Positions 1 through 6,757 of a stretch of DNA of 11,054 nucleotides are shown here, piece after piece. Source of the DNA: Acidobacteriaceae bacterium (lineage in GTDB: Bacteria > Acidobacteriota > Terriglobia > Terriglobales > SbA1). A program made the position numbers and the translations under genes. Within the stretch, counting starts at the first letter, position 1; each line of letters opens with the position of its first letter. The notes beneath the pieces were generated by a model. That model was not told where the DNA came from. It searched no databases and worked only from the letters and a program-made list of their open reading frames with translations. The DNA lies in NCBI GenBank assembly GCA_003136335.1, contig PLEA01000576.1:1-11054 (forward strand), given 5' to 3'.

Positions 1-2207
1 ATGCCTTCCTGGTCGTTGTTGCCTGTAAGGAGCGTGGCAGCGGTAGGAGCAGGCAGAGGAGTGACGGTGGTGCCGGGGTTATAGGCGGCACAGTCGACAG
101 AGTTCGCCGCGCCCGGATTGGCCACGTTAATCCGCTTGTAGGGATTGTACGGCAAGGTGTTGGTGGTGACGGCGAAGCCGTATCCGATATTTTTTTCACC
201 CCAGTTGTCGAGGAATCCGTTCTGATCGACGTCCTCGGGAGAGTAGCCGTAGTAACTCAGGGCCTCTGCAACTCCGTCCGTGTTGGTGGAAGTCAGGTTT
301 TGCGACGAGTTGACCACATCCTCGATGCCGGATTCGCCGTTGATCACGCCCGCCGCCGTCTGTCCACCGTTCGAAGGGTGGGTCGAGGGCAGCATGCCAC
401 GGTGATCGGAGAAGTAGAGAACGTAACCGTTATAGTTGGTGTAGTTCACGGTTCCGCCGCTGCCTGCAATGGGGCCACCGGGCAGAGTACTGGCTGTGTT
501 CAACCAGCGGGCCAGGTTGCCTACGTCGAGTTCCACGGCGTTCATGATGCCGTTGACCGAGCAGGAGGAATAGGTTTTAGTGCCGCTCACGGTGTTGGGC
601 ACGTTGTTGTCGCGCATTTCGCCTTCGCGCGTGTCATAGAAGTTGATGGGCCACCAGTTGCCGGACCCGGCGACGTTGGCCGCCGTCGCGCTGACATTGG
701 GGCGCAACTGCTGAAGGATCAGAATCGCGTTGGGGTTGACTGCGTTCGAGTCGGGCGTTGTGGGAGGTGCGTTAAAGACGCGGCCAAAGCCCAGCGCGAG
801 CCACTCGTTGGTGACGCCCACACACGGCGCCGGTGGAGGTGCGTTGCAATATTCCACTCGAATCCAGGGGCCAGTCAAGGCCGCGGTGGTGGCGGGATTG
901 GTGGTCAGCTCTCCGATCAGCGGAAACTTGGCCCAGGCTCTTAATCCGCTGTCGGTGAGGGGATTGATCCAGCCATTGCTGCCCGGGGTTGCGAATCCGA
1001 AAGCCTCAGGACCCAGCCCAGTCGGTACTGCGATCGAGGCATTGGGTGAAGTGGTTGCGTTGGGGAACTGGACGTCGTTTGCGTCGAGTGCTCCAGTTCC
1101 GCGCTCCGGGTGCAGATCGGCGAGCGTGTCGGCGATCAGAATACGGATTTGTGCTTTGTTGTACAGGCGCGCAGTGCCGAGCGTGCTGGTGGACGATTCG
1201 GTCTGAGGTCTACGGATAATTGCAATTGGATCCGTGCAGGGAATCGGCACCGGATTGTTCGTGCAGCTGTTCTGCACGAAGGGCAACTCCATGTTCTTGG
1301 CGCCGGTGAGTGCGTTGGTCACGAAACCGTTCAAGGTTCCGGAAGAAAGACTGGGGAAATTGACGTTGGCAGATCCGGCAAGAGAGGGGTAACCGCCGCT
1401 CCAACTGGCATCGCCGGGAATCGTTCCAGCGGTCGGAAGAGCGACGCAGTTCGCTCCTACGGGCGGGAAGACGCCGTTCAAGACGCAGCCCGAACTCGCT
1501 TTGGGAACGAAGACCGTCCCGCCGTATCCCGCCGTGGTGGGGTTGCCGTTTTCCAGTTGATCCATCACGATCTGCTGAAAGGCTGAGAGCTTGTCGTTGA
1601 AGACCAGATTGAGGCCGGAAGCGAGGAAGAGGTTCTGGTTGGTATGAACGCGGCCGCCAAAGCCGAAGTTCGGGCCGGCGAAGTAGCTGCAGTCATAACC
1701 GCAGAACACGCCGAACTGAAACACCGGAATCTGCGCGACTTCCACCGTGCGCGTTATGTTGGCCGAGGCGCCTGAGGGACGGGTGGCGATCACCGTCAGC
1801 GTCATCGGAATGATTTCTGCGTACAAGCCCTGATTCGAACCGGAGCTGATGGTGTTAAAGCTGCTTTGGGGAAGCCCGGTGACGGCATTCAAAGGAACGT
1901 TGATGGTCTCATTGTAGGCCATGCCGCTGACCATGGCTGGAGTCGGGGGAAAGTTGCGCAGGTTCTGAATCTGGAGGTTGGTGGGGACCTGGAACTGAGC
2001 GTACAGCGCCGAGAGGTCAGCCGTGAGCTTCTCCATGCCGGACTCAGCGCCGTAATAGGCCTGATTGGCTTCAAGGTCATTGCCACCCATGCGGGATTCG
2101 TTGGTGACCATGAAAAGAAGGCCAACCGCCACGCCTGACAGCAGCACAAGGATAAGAAGTGCTGCCATCAGTGTGAAACCCTGCGAATTATTTTTTTTCC
2201 GTCCCAT
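1..2207 (-). CDS. pilX: Very long PilX-type minor pilin / pilus assembly protein (C-terminus beyond left edge)
   Basis: The frame is open without a stop from the ATG at 2207 to the window edge, giving 735 codons. The N-terminus is a type III prepilin signal: a basic leader, then G10/F11, then a hydrophobic helix to about residue 33. Position +5 is Ala rather than Glu, as is usual for PilX/GspK-like proteins. The segment after the helix (AYYGAESGMEKL, about 50-61) resembles the PilX N-terminal domain. The remainder is Asn/Gly/Thr/Pro-rich and secreted in style, with a few Cys residues, a GRVHTNQNLF stretch near 185 and an EF-hand-like loop at 659-667. An AGGAG ribosome site (2217-2221) lies 9 nt before the ATG. 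It is the last visible gene of the minor-pilin operon, 28 nt after pilW. Known PilX proteins prime pilus assembly with PilV, PilW, FimU and PilY1 and are only about 200 residues long, so this protein is over three times larger. Its function beyond the pilin N-terminus is inferred. Confidence 0.82.
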   Translation of the reverse strand, partial: MGRKKNNSQGFTLMAALLILVLLSGVAVGLLFMVTNESRMGGNDLEANQAYYGAESGMEKLTADLSALYAQFQVPTNLQIQNLRNFPPTPAMVSGMAYNETINVPLNAVTGLPQSSFNTISSGSNQGLYAEIIPMTLTVIATRPSGASANITRTVEVAQIPVFQFGVFCGYDCSYFAGPNFGFGGRVHTNQNLFLASGLNLVFNDKLSAFQQIVMDQLENGNPTTAGYGGTVFVPKASSGCVLNGVFPPVGANCVALPTAGTIPGDASWSGGYPSLAGSANVNFPSLSSGTLNGFVTNALTGAKNMELPFVQNSCTNNPVPIPCTDPIAIIRRPQTESSTSTLGTARLYNKAQIRILIADTLADLHPERGTGALDANDVQFPNATTSPNASIAVPTGLGPEAFGFATPGSNGWINPLTDSGLRAWAKFPLIGELTTNPATTAALTGPWIRVEYCNAPPPAPCVGVTNEWLALGFGRVFNAPPTTPDSNAVNPNAILILQQLRPNVSATAANVAGSGNWWPINFYDTREGEMRDNNVPNTVSGTKTYSSCSVNGIMNAVELDVGNLARWLNTASTLPGGPIAGSGGTVNYTNYNGYVLYFSDHRGMLPSTHPSNGGQTAAGVINGESGIEDVVNSSQNLTSTNTDGVAEALSYYGYSPEDVDQNGFLDNWGEKNIGYGFAVTTNTLPYNPYKRINVANPGAANSVDCAAYNPGTTVTPLPAPTAATLLTGNNDQEG

Positions 2208-2235
2208 TTTGTTTATCTCCTGCCCCCAAAAAACG

Positions 2236-3321
2236 TTACTGATAACTATTGCGAAATGCCATATTGCGCGCGCTGACGGAAGTTGCCAGATACAGGTTCT
2301 GAGATTTATTCCCGTTGTTGAACATGCTTTGCCCCATGACCACGAGGTTGATCTTTTGCATCAGGTTGGGTGAATCACCTACGCCGAGGGGATTGGGCTG
2401 GTTCGCCTCAAGCGCTGAGGTCGTCGAGTTGTAGATGTCATAGGAGAATTGCAGGTTGATGATGTTATCGGCCACCGGAACCGGACTGAGTCCATTGACC
2501 TGGCGCATCAAGCGAGGAGTCTGGCCGTTGGCGGGAACCGTCAAGTAGTAGGTCACGGCGAACAGGCGGTAAGCGACTGTGTTGACTCCGGTGGAAATGG
2601 CCTTGATGTTGTTGGAGGCCGCGCCGTTTTGATTGGCATTGAGAGCATCCAGATTTGCAAAAGCGATGCTCGTCGGGGTGAGGCCCGTGACCTCGCCGAC
2701 CGCCGTACCCAGGTTGTTGCTGAGCATGATGAGGTCGCCAACCTGAATCCCCCCGGCTGCAGTGATGAGGGAAGGCGCGGGGACGTAAGCGACGTTTGGC
2801 GTCAGCGCGATGGAGGTGCCATTGCCCGGAACGGGGAAGGTTACGTTGTACTCCCACAAGGGGAAGTTATAGTCGGAATAGATCGAGGTGATGCTGTCGT
2901 TGATCGCCGGCGCCGGCGCCGCAGGTACGACCGCGTTTGCTTCCACGCCATTGTTAAAGCCGGGTAGGACGCCGTACATGTAATTGCCGGTGGGATAGTT
3001 ATGGGTTGGCACGTGGCAGGTGCCAGACTGATCGCAACCGAACTTGGTGGCAGTTGATCCGGCTCCGGTGGGCAACTGGATTCCGCCCGAAGGCAGGCCG
3101 GCCCCGGCCATACTGATGTCCTTGACCATGAGATCGATGGCAGCGCGCATGTTCTGCTGAGTTTCGGCCCGTTGCGTGACCAGGATGGCGGAGTCCATTC
3201 CAGTCTTGAACAGGCCCGCGATGCTCGCCATCACAATCAAGCCCACGGCCATGGAAACCATGAGTTCCAACAGAGTGAATCCGCGTTCCAATTTTTGTTT
3301 TGGCATCTTCATGTTTTCCAT
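2236..3321 (-). CDS. pilW: PilW-type minor prepilin
   Basis: This is a 361-residue prepilin. A short basic leader ends in Gly followed by FTLLELMVSMAVGLIVMAS, with Phe at +1 and Glu at +5, so it should be cleaved and N-methylated by PilD and held in the inner membrane before entering the pilus. The following helix carries the PilW-like run in which Arg/Gln-rich turns lead into MRAAIDLMVKDISMAG. The C-terminus (YLATSVSARNMAFRN) is also typical of PilW proteins. The start is ambiguous: GTG at 3324, ATG at 3321 and ATGs at 3312 and 3306 are in frame. ATG 3321 is preferred because AGG sits 6 nt upstream, overlapping the pilV stop region. It lies 9 nt after the pilV stop and is surely co-transcribed with it. 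Related minor pilins form a tip or priming complex for type IV pili. The central region contains one Cys pair (CDQSGTC) that could form a disulfide. Confidence 0.88.
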   Translation of the reverse strand: MENMKMPKQKLERGFTLLELMVSMAVGLIVMASIAGLFKTGMDSAILVTQRAETQQNMRAAIDLMVKDISMAGAGLPSGGIQLPTGAGSTATKFGCDQSGTCHVPTHNYPTGNYMYGVLPGFNNGVEANAVVPAAPAPAINDSITSIYSDYNFPLWEYNVTFPVPGNGTSIALTPNVAYVPAPSLITAAGGIQVGDLIMLSNNLGTAVGEVTGLTPTSIAFANLDALNANQNGAASNNIKAISTGVNTVAYRLFAVTYYLTVPANGQTPRLMRQVNGLSPVPVADNIINLQFSYDIYNSTTSALEANQPNPLGVGDSPNLMQKINLVVMGQSMFNNGNKSQNLYLATSVSARNMAFRNSYQ

Positions 3322-3330
3322 CACTGGCCT

Positions 3331-3924
3331 TTAGCGAAAGGACGAAATCAGTGCGTTAACGATGTAAGTACGCGCAACCGGGGATCCGCCCGTGAAGTAA
3401 CTGACAGTCACGGTGATCTGCTTAAGATTGGGATCAATGGTGACGCCGTCGGCCTCGAGTACGGTACCGATCTGAATCTGGCGCCGGAAGTTGGCGAGGC
3501 TCAGAGCCTTGTCATCGGCTGTTCCCAGGATGCCGTCAGGACCGGGAAGAGTGATGCACTCCGGTCCAGCCGGGCAGACTCCGGTGGCAGGAAAATTCAC
3601 GTCATCGCCGGTGTTTACCAGTCCGTCGTTCCCGGCGGACAGCAACTGGGTAGGTCCGTTGGTGAAAATTCCGCCGCTGGCGACGTTGGCGATCTGCGCA
3701 AAAGTGATTTGCTGTGTGTTGCGCGCGGTGTAGATGCTTTCCATCGCCTCGAGCGCCTTCTGGCGTGCGATGAGATTTTCCTGAGCATTCTGGGTTGCGG
3801 CGACGGCGGTACCAAAAACGGCGAGCACGCTAACAATGCCGATGGTCATGACTGCGATCGCAATCATGGTTTCAATCAACGTGAACCCGCGCTGCCCGGA
3901 TGCATGAGATCTGCGCTGCGTCAT
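3331..3924 (-). CDS. pilV: PilV-type minor prepilin with two Asp-rich loops
   Basis: This is a 197-residue prepilin starting at the ATG that overlaps the stop of the preceding gene as ATGA (3921-3924), a sign of translational coupling. A GTG four codons upstream is possible but less likely. The leader ends at G13, followed by FTLIETMIAIAVMTIGIVS, with Glu at +5; the helix continues into a heptad-like QENLIARQKALEAMESIY segment, as in PilV proteins. Unusually, the globular part has two aspartate-rich loops of similar form, GNDGLVNTGDD (98-108) and GPDGILGTADD (128-138), with a C-x5-C pair (117, 123) between them. Similar Asp/Gly loops often bind calcium in secreted proteins, but that is an inference here. 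It is the second gene of the minor-pilin operon, probably contributing to a pilus tip or priming complex at the inner membrane. The family call rests on the N-terminus and gene order. Confidence 0.85.
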   Translation of the reverse strand: MTQRRSHASGQRGFTLIETMIAIAVMTIGIVSVLAVFGTAVAATQNAQENLIARQKALEAMESIYTARNTQQITFAQIANVASGGIFTNGPTQLLSAGNDGLVNTGDDVNFPATGVCPAGPECITLPGPDGILGTADDKALSLANFRRQIQIGTVLEADGVTIDPNLKQITVTVSYFTGGSPVARTYIVNALISSFR

Positions 3925-4520
3925 TGTTGCACCCACTTGTTTCCACCTTGGTTGAGAAGCCGCCAGCCCCGGACTCTTCCCGTTGTACCGAAGACCGAGA
4001 CGGCGCGCGAGCTGTAAAGATCGCCGGGACGTGTCAGGTACAGAACGCCGCTGTCGTAATTTCCCAGCGTGTCCTGCGAGGACCCGTCGGGCATGAACAT
4101 GATGTAGTTCAGGCTGCCCAGGCCCATGCCTTGGTCGAAGTCAATCGCAGTGCCGCCGACGCCGAAGCTGTCAGGAGCGGCGGCGGGGAATCCGGCTTGA
4201 ACCGCGAACTGGATATCGGGCGGCAGGGTAAAGGTAGCCACGGTTACTGGAACGGGCGACACCGGGACGGCATAGTCCCAACGTTGCACGGTGATGGTTC
4301 CCGGAGGCGTGAAAGTCAGGATGTAGCGTTTGCTTTGGGTGATCGACAGATTTCTGTAATTGCGCATCACCGAGAGCGAAGTGTCATAAGCGGCGTTCAC
4401 ATTGTTCTGTTTGAAAACAGGCATCAGCGCGATGAATGTGACCCCCGCCATGATCAGACCAATGGAAATCACTATCATCAATTCCAGCAACGAAAACCCA
4501 CGTTTTCCGCTCGATGTCAT
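3921..4520 (-). CDS. GspH/FimT-type minor prepilin, first gene of the pilus operon
   Basis: This is a 199-residue prepilin. The ATG at 4520 gives the expected short leader MTSSGKRG, cut before FSLLELMIVISIGLIMAG, with Glu at +5. Starting further upstream in the same frame (up to 4607) would put 29 extra residues before the leader, so the shorter form was chosen; the ribosome site (GAAAGA) is weak. After the helix comes an AAYDTSLSVMRNYRNLSITQSKRY segment, a common layout of GspH/FimT proteins, in which the helix leads into a beta-rich globular domain ending in a conserved GRVRGWRL-like strand (the GRVR turn is typical of the family). It occupies the place of FimU in the Pseudomonas fimU-pilV-pilW-pilX order. 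The gene stops in an ATGA overlap with pilV. FimT/FimU proteins act in pilus initiation and in some bacteria in DNA uptake; which of these applies here cannot be told. Confidence 0.85.
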   Translation of the reverse strand: MTSSGKRGFSLLELMIVISIGLIMAGVTFIALMPVFKQNNVNAAYDTSLSVMRNYRNLSITQSKRYILTFTPPGTITVQRWDYAVPVSPVPVTVATFTLPPDIQFAVQAGFPAAAPDSFGVGGTAIDFDQGMGLGSLNYIMFMPDGSSQDTLGNYDSGVLYLTRPGDLYSSRAVSVFGTTGRVRGWRLLNQGGNKWVQQ

Positions 4521-4652
4521 AAATATCTTTCGGGGACGAAAGGCGACTATGTCGAAGACGCCTTCACTCCCTTGAGCTCCATGTGGAGGACAATTCCGCC
4601 TCCCCACTCGGCGTCAATAGAGCTGCGTCGCGTTCCTTCATCGTCCTTGATC

Positions 4653-4681
4653 ATCCTAGGAGGGCATTGAGCTGAGGTCAA
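4653..4681 (-). promoter_or_regulatory. Probable sigma-70 promoter of the minor-pilin operon
   Basis: On the minus strand TTGACC (4681-4676) is followed after exactly 17 nt by TAGGAT (4658-4653). These match 5/6 and 4/6 of the -35 and -10 consensus. Transcription would start near 4646, leaving a leader of about 125 nt before the first pilin ATG at 4520. The leader contains GGAGG and CCTCC blocks (about 4580-4600) that could pair. No sigma-54 site was found. Confidence 0.5.
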
Positions 4682-4690
4682 AGCACTGCA

Positions 4691-4716
4691 GGCCAATACC
4701 GGCGCATTGGCCTTTT
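4691..4716 (+). terminator. Hairpin followed by TTTT upstream of the pilus promoter
   Basis: A perfect 7-bp stem GGCCAAT / ATTGGCC (4691-4697 and 4706-4712) with an 8-nt loop is followed on the plus strand by TTTT. It has the form of a weak intrinsic terminator for plus-strand transcription, but no plus-strand gene precedes it. It sits 9 bp upstream of the -35 box of the pilus promoter, so it could instead be a binding dyad for a regulator. Confidence 0.35.
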
Positions 4717-5159
4717 GGTGTCCGAAGTGGTTACGAATGCTCTGATTGACAACACGCCGGTTACGGGTAGGAACGGGGTGTCGGAGCGACTGGAGCGTGA
4801 CCGTCGTAATTGTAATTATGTACGGATGTAACCTAGGATCGGACAGAGATGACGTATGGTAAGCGGGCTGTCCATGCCCATAAGCCCATCCGGTCTGCCG
4901 GGTCGATAAAAGAGGCAGTGCGTCTAGGCGCGCCGGCATTCCGTGCACTGAATTTTCATGGGTCTGAGTCAGACTGTCGTTCAGCGGAAGTGCAGGAGGC
5001 GAACGTCTGCCTGACTAGAGCATTCGTGTTTCGAACCATGTACTTCGCCACAACGAAAACAGGACGGGATCATTGCTTCGGCAGGCTACACGGCAGAGCC
5101 CTTAAATTCAAATGGGATCAAGGTGCACGCAGTTTTTGGTAGGGACAGATCACCCGTCG
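4717..5159. other. Non-coding stretch between pilus promoter and tRNA-Pro
   Basis: No convincing gene is seen. Two open frames overlap here on opposite strands (4849-5142 plus, 4547-4948 minus), but neither has a ribosome site, a recognisable domain or a natural-looking composition. The stretch has an exact 13-bp palindrome GTCTGAGTCAGAC (4962-4974) and a 6-bp inverted repeat CAGTGC/GCACTG (4916-4921, 4945-4950) around a 23-nt loop followed by AATTTT. Either could be an operator or part of a small RNA, but neither can be assigned. Confidence 0.5.
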
Positions 5160-5186
5160 AAAAACCGAGACGGCTGGGGCAGCCTC
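5160..5186 (-). terminator. Probable terminator of tRNA-Pro
   Basis: About 40 nt downstream of the tRNA 3' end, on the minus strand, GGCTG-CCC-CAGCC forms a 5-bp stem with a 3-nt loop, extended by two more pairs across a one-base bulge. It is followed by CGG and a run of five T (5164-5160). The form fits an intrinsic terminator, though the stem is short. Confidence 0.42.
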
Positions 5187-5226
5187 AACGGAAAACCAGA
5201 AGAGCACTTTAAGTGTTTGAAAAGAT

Positions 5227-5303
<77 letters not shown>

Positions 5304-5367
5304 ACTTGTGCTAGGGCGCTAGAGGAATGGCTGCGCGCCCGTAGCAGGAATTACTGGATACGACAAA

Positions 5368-5396
5368 ATTATAACACCCAGAGACACGCCTGGGTG
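5368..5396 (-). promoter_or_regulatory. Extended -10 promoter of tRNA-Pro overlapped by an inverted repeat
   Basis: On the minus strand TGTTATAAT (5376-5368) is a perfect extended -10 element, 65 nt upstream of the tRNA 5' end; no good -35 box precedes it, which is usual for extended -10 promoters. A perfect inverted repeat CACCCAG-8 nt-CTGGGTG covers 5375-5396, that is, the spacer, the -35 region and the TG of the extended -10. It may be an operator dyad; the promoter itself is well supported by sequence. Confidence 0.65.
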
Positions 5397-5407
5397 ACCC
5401 GCTGCAG

Positions 5408-5438
5408 CGTGCATCCATCAGCGCCACGCCGTGCATCC
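5408..5438. repeat. Direct repeat CGTGCATCC, 22-bp period
   Basis: CGTGCATCC occurs at 5408-5416 and again at 5430-5438, exactly 22 bp (about two helical turns) apart, in the divergent region between tRNA-Pro and nagA and about 40 bp upstream of the proposed nagA -35 box. Same-face spacing would suit a regulator bound as two units, but no regulator is known from the window. Confidence 0.4.
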
Positions 5439-5476
5439 CGAACGTAGTCAAAGTGAACCTGCTCATGATGCGGTTG

Positions 5477-5505
5477 TTGTCGGAAGCCTGACATACGGCT
5501 ACGAT
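5477..5505 (+). promoter_or_regulatory. Possible nagA promoter
   Basis: TTGTCG (5477-5482) and TACGAT (5500-5505) are separated by 17 bp, a fair sigma-70-like match. The start would lie near 5512, with a leader of about 20 nt before the nagA ATG. It is the best candidate in the divergent region but is not strong. Confidence 0.35.
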
Positions 5506-5531
5506 AGATTTTCACTCCGCCACGGCTCTCC

Positions 5532-6692
5532 ATGAAAACCGCATTTACCGCAAGCCGACTTTACACTCCGGTCGAGGAGATTCAGAATCCGCTGCTCATG
5601 GTGGAAGATGGGTTGATCTCGGAAGTGTCCTCGCGATCGACGAAAGAAGTCCCTGGCAATGCTTCGCTGGTCGATTTCGGCGACGCGGTGCTGGCGCCGG
5701 GTTTTGTCGATATCCATATGCACGGCGGAGCAGGGCTGGACTTGATGCGCGCATCACCGTCCGATCTGCCGCGCTTGGGCCGGTTCCTGACGACCCACGG
5801 CGTGACTGGATATTTTCCGACAACCGTCGCGGCGCCGCTCGACGCGACGTGCGCGGCGCTGGGACGATTGGCCGACGCGATCGAAACAGCCGCGTCGAAT
5901 GGCAATCCAGTGCAGGCTCGGCCGCTGGGCATTCATCTCGAGGGACCGTTTCTCAGCCATAAGCGGCGCGGAGTGCATCCGCCGGAAAATCTGGTTACTC
6001 CTACGGTCGAGATCTTCGAGCGTCTTTGGCAGGCGGCGCGTGGGCATGTGCGCATACTGACCATTGCTCCGGAAATTCCTGGCGCGATGGAAGTGATTGC
6101 GGAGGCGGCGCGGCGGAAAGTCTGCGTCAGCATCGGCCACTCGGACGCTGAGATGCCAATCGCGCAGGATGCGGTGAAAGCCGGGGCGCGGCACGCGACG
6201 CATACCTTTAACGCCATGCGCCCGCTGGACCATCGTGACCCTGGCATCATCGGCGAAGTGCTCACCGATGACCGGTTGAGCGCCGACATCATTGTCGACG
6301 GAATTCATGTGGCCCCGCCCATCGTGAAGCTTTTTCTGCAAGCGAAAGGACGCGAACGCGCCGTGCTTATCACCGATGCGATTTCAGCAACCGGGATGCC
6401 TGACGGACGCTACCAGCTTGGGCCAATCGAGGTCGATGTAAAGGACGGCAAGTGCACCTCCAATGGCAGCCTGGCTGGAAGCGTGCTTACCATGGATCGT
6501 GCCGTGCGTAATGTGATGCGATTTTCAAACTGGAGCTTGCGGGATGCGGTGCGGGCGGCCACGCTGAATCCGGCGCAAGCAGTGGGATCGAGCAATCACG
6601 GAGTTCTGGTGCAAGGGGCTGGTGCGGATTTCACCGTGTTGAGCGCGTCTGGCGAAGTGCTTAAGACGATTGTTGCTGGGCGGGGCCTCTAG
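5532..6692 (+). CDS. nagA: N-acetylglucosamine-6-phosphate deacetylase
   Basis: The cytosolic enzyme removes acetate from N-acetylglucosamine-6-phosphate, giving glucosamine-6-phosphate for cell-wall synthesis or glycolysis. At 386 residues it matches the family length (E. coli about 382). It has the amidohydrolase signatures in order: PGFVDIHMHG (H62, H64), HLEGPF (metal-binding E137), SIGHSDA (H203), ATHTFNAM (H224), VDGIHV (H259) and the catalytic Asp in LITDAISATG (D282). The C-terminal part returns to the small beta domain, ending in GADFTVL. The metal and catalytic residues are all present, so it should be active. The ATG has no clear ribosome site, but an in-frame TAG at 5505-5507 with no ATG, GTG or TTG between the two leaves it as the natural start. 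No nagB, kinase or transporter gene is adjacent, so it may serve amino-sugar recycling from peptidoglycan or chitin breakdown products. Confidence 0.95.
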   Translation: MKTAFTASRLYTPVEEIQNPLLMVEDGLISEVSSRSTKEVPGNASLVDFGDAVLAPGFVDIHMHGGAGLDLMRASPSDLPRLGRFLTTHGVTGYFPTTVAAPLDATCAALGRLADAIETAASNGNPVQARPLGIHLEGPFLSHKRRGVHPPENLVTPTVEIFERLWQAARGHVRILTIAPEIPGAMEVIAEAARRKVCVSIGHSDAEMPIAQDAVKAGARHATHTFNAMRPLDHRDPGIIGEVLTDDRLSADIIVDGIHVAPPIVKLFLQAKGRERAVLITDAISATGMPDGRYQLGPIEVDVKDGKCTSNGSLAGSVLTMDRAVRNVMRFSNWSLRDAVRAATLNPAQAVGSSNHGVLVQGAGADFTVLSASGEVLKTIVAGRGL

Positions 6693-6716
6693 TCAAAGAC
6701 GCAGCCGGCATGGCAG

Positions 6717-6745
6717 GGAGACGTAGCGAGCTACGTCTCTACGAA
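6717..6745 (-). repeat. REP-like palindrome, copy 1
   Basis: GAGACGTAGC and GCTACGTCTC form a perfect 10-bp stem around a 2-nt loop (6718-6739), flanked on the minus strand by TCGTAG (6744-6739). It fills the gap between the convergent nagA and the unknown gene at 6758, beginning 13 nt past the stop of the latter. The same element recurs at 8744 and 8794. There is no T-run on either side, so termination activity is uncertain. Confidence 0.75.
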
Positions 6746-6757
6746 ATCGTAATGGCT

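Noticed and set aside
300..944. Long plus-strand open frame over the PilX region
   Set aside because: It is the complement of the PilX coding frame, has low-complexity Val/Gly/Arg-rich composition and no ribosome site; the minus frame is continuous and begins with a prepilin signal.
4521..4920. Possible c-di-GMP riboswitch or sigma-54 promoter upstream of the pilin operon
   Set aside because: Such elements are known near pilin genes, so both were looked for by eye, but neither the conserved riboswitch core nor a GG-N10-GC pair in the right context was found.
4547..4948. Minus-strand open frame of 133 codons upstream of the first pilin
   Set aside because: It would span the best promoter candidate of the operon, has no recognisable features, and overlaps the pilin start region out of frame.
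4849..5142. Plus-strand open frame of 97 codons between the pilin operon and tRNA-Pro
   Set aside because: No domain, ribosome site or coding-like composition, and an equally long open frame overlaps it on the other strand.
5206..5216. Small palindrome CACTTTAAGTG just past the tRNA 3' end as a terminator
   Set aside because: It has no loop to speak of, an AT-rich centre and no T-run; the hairpin at 5160-5186 is a better candidate.
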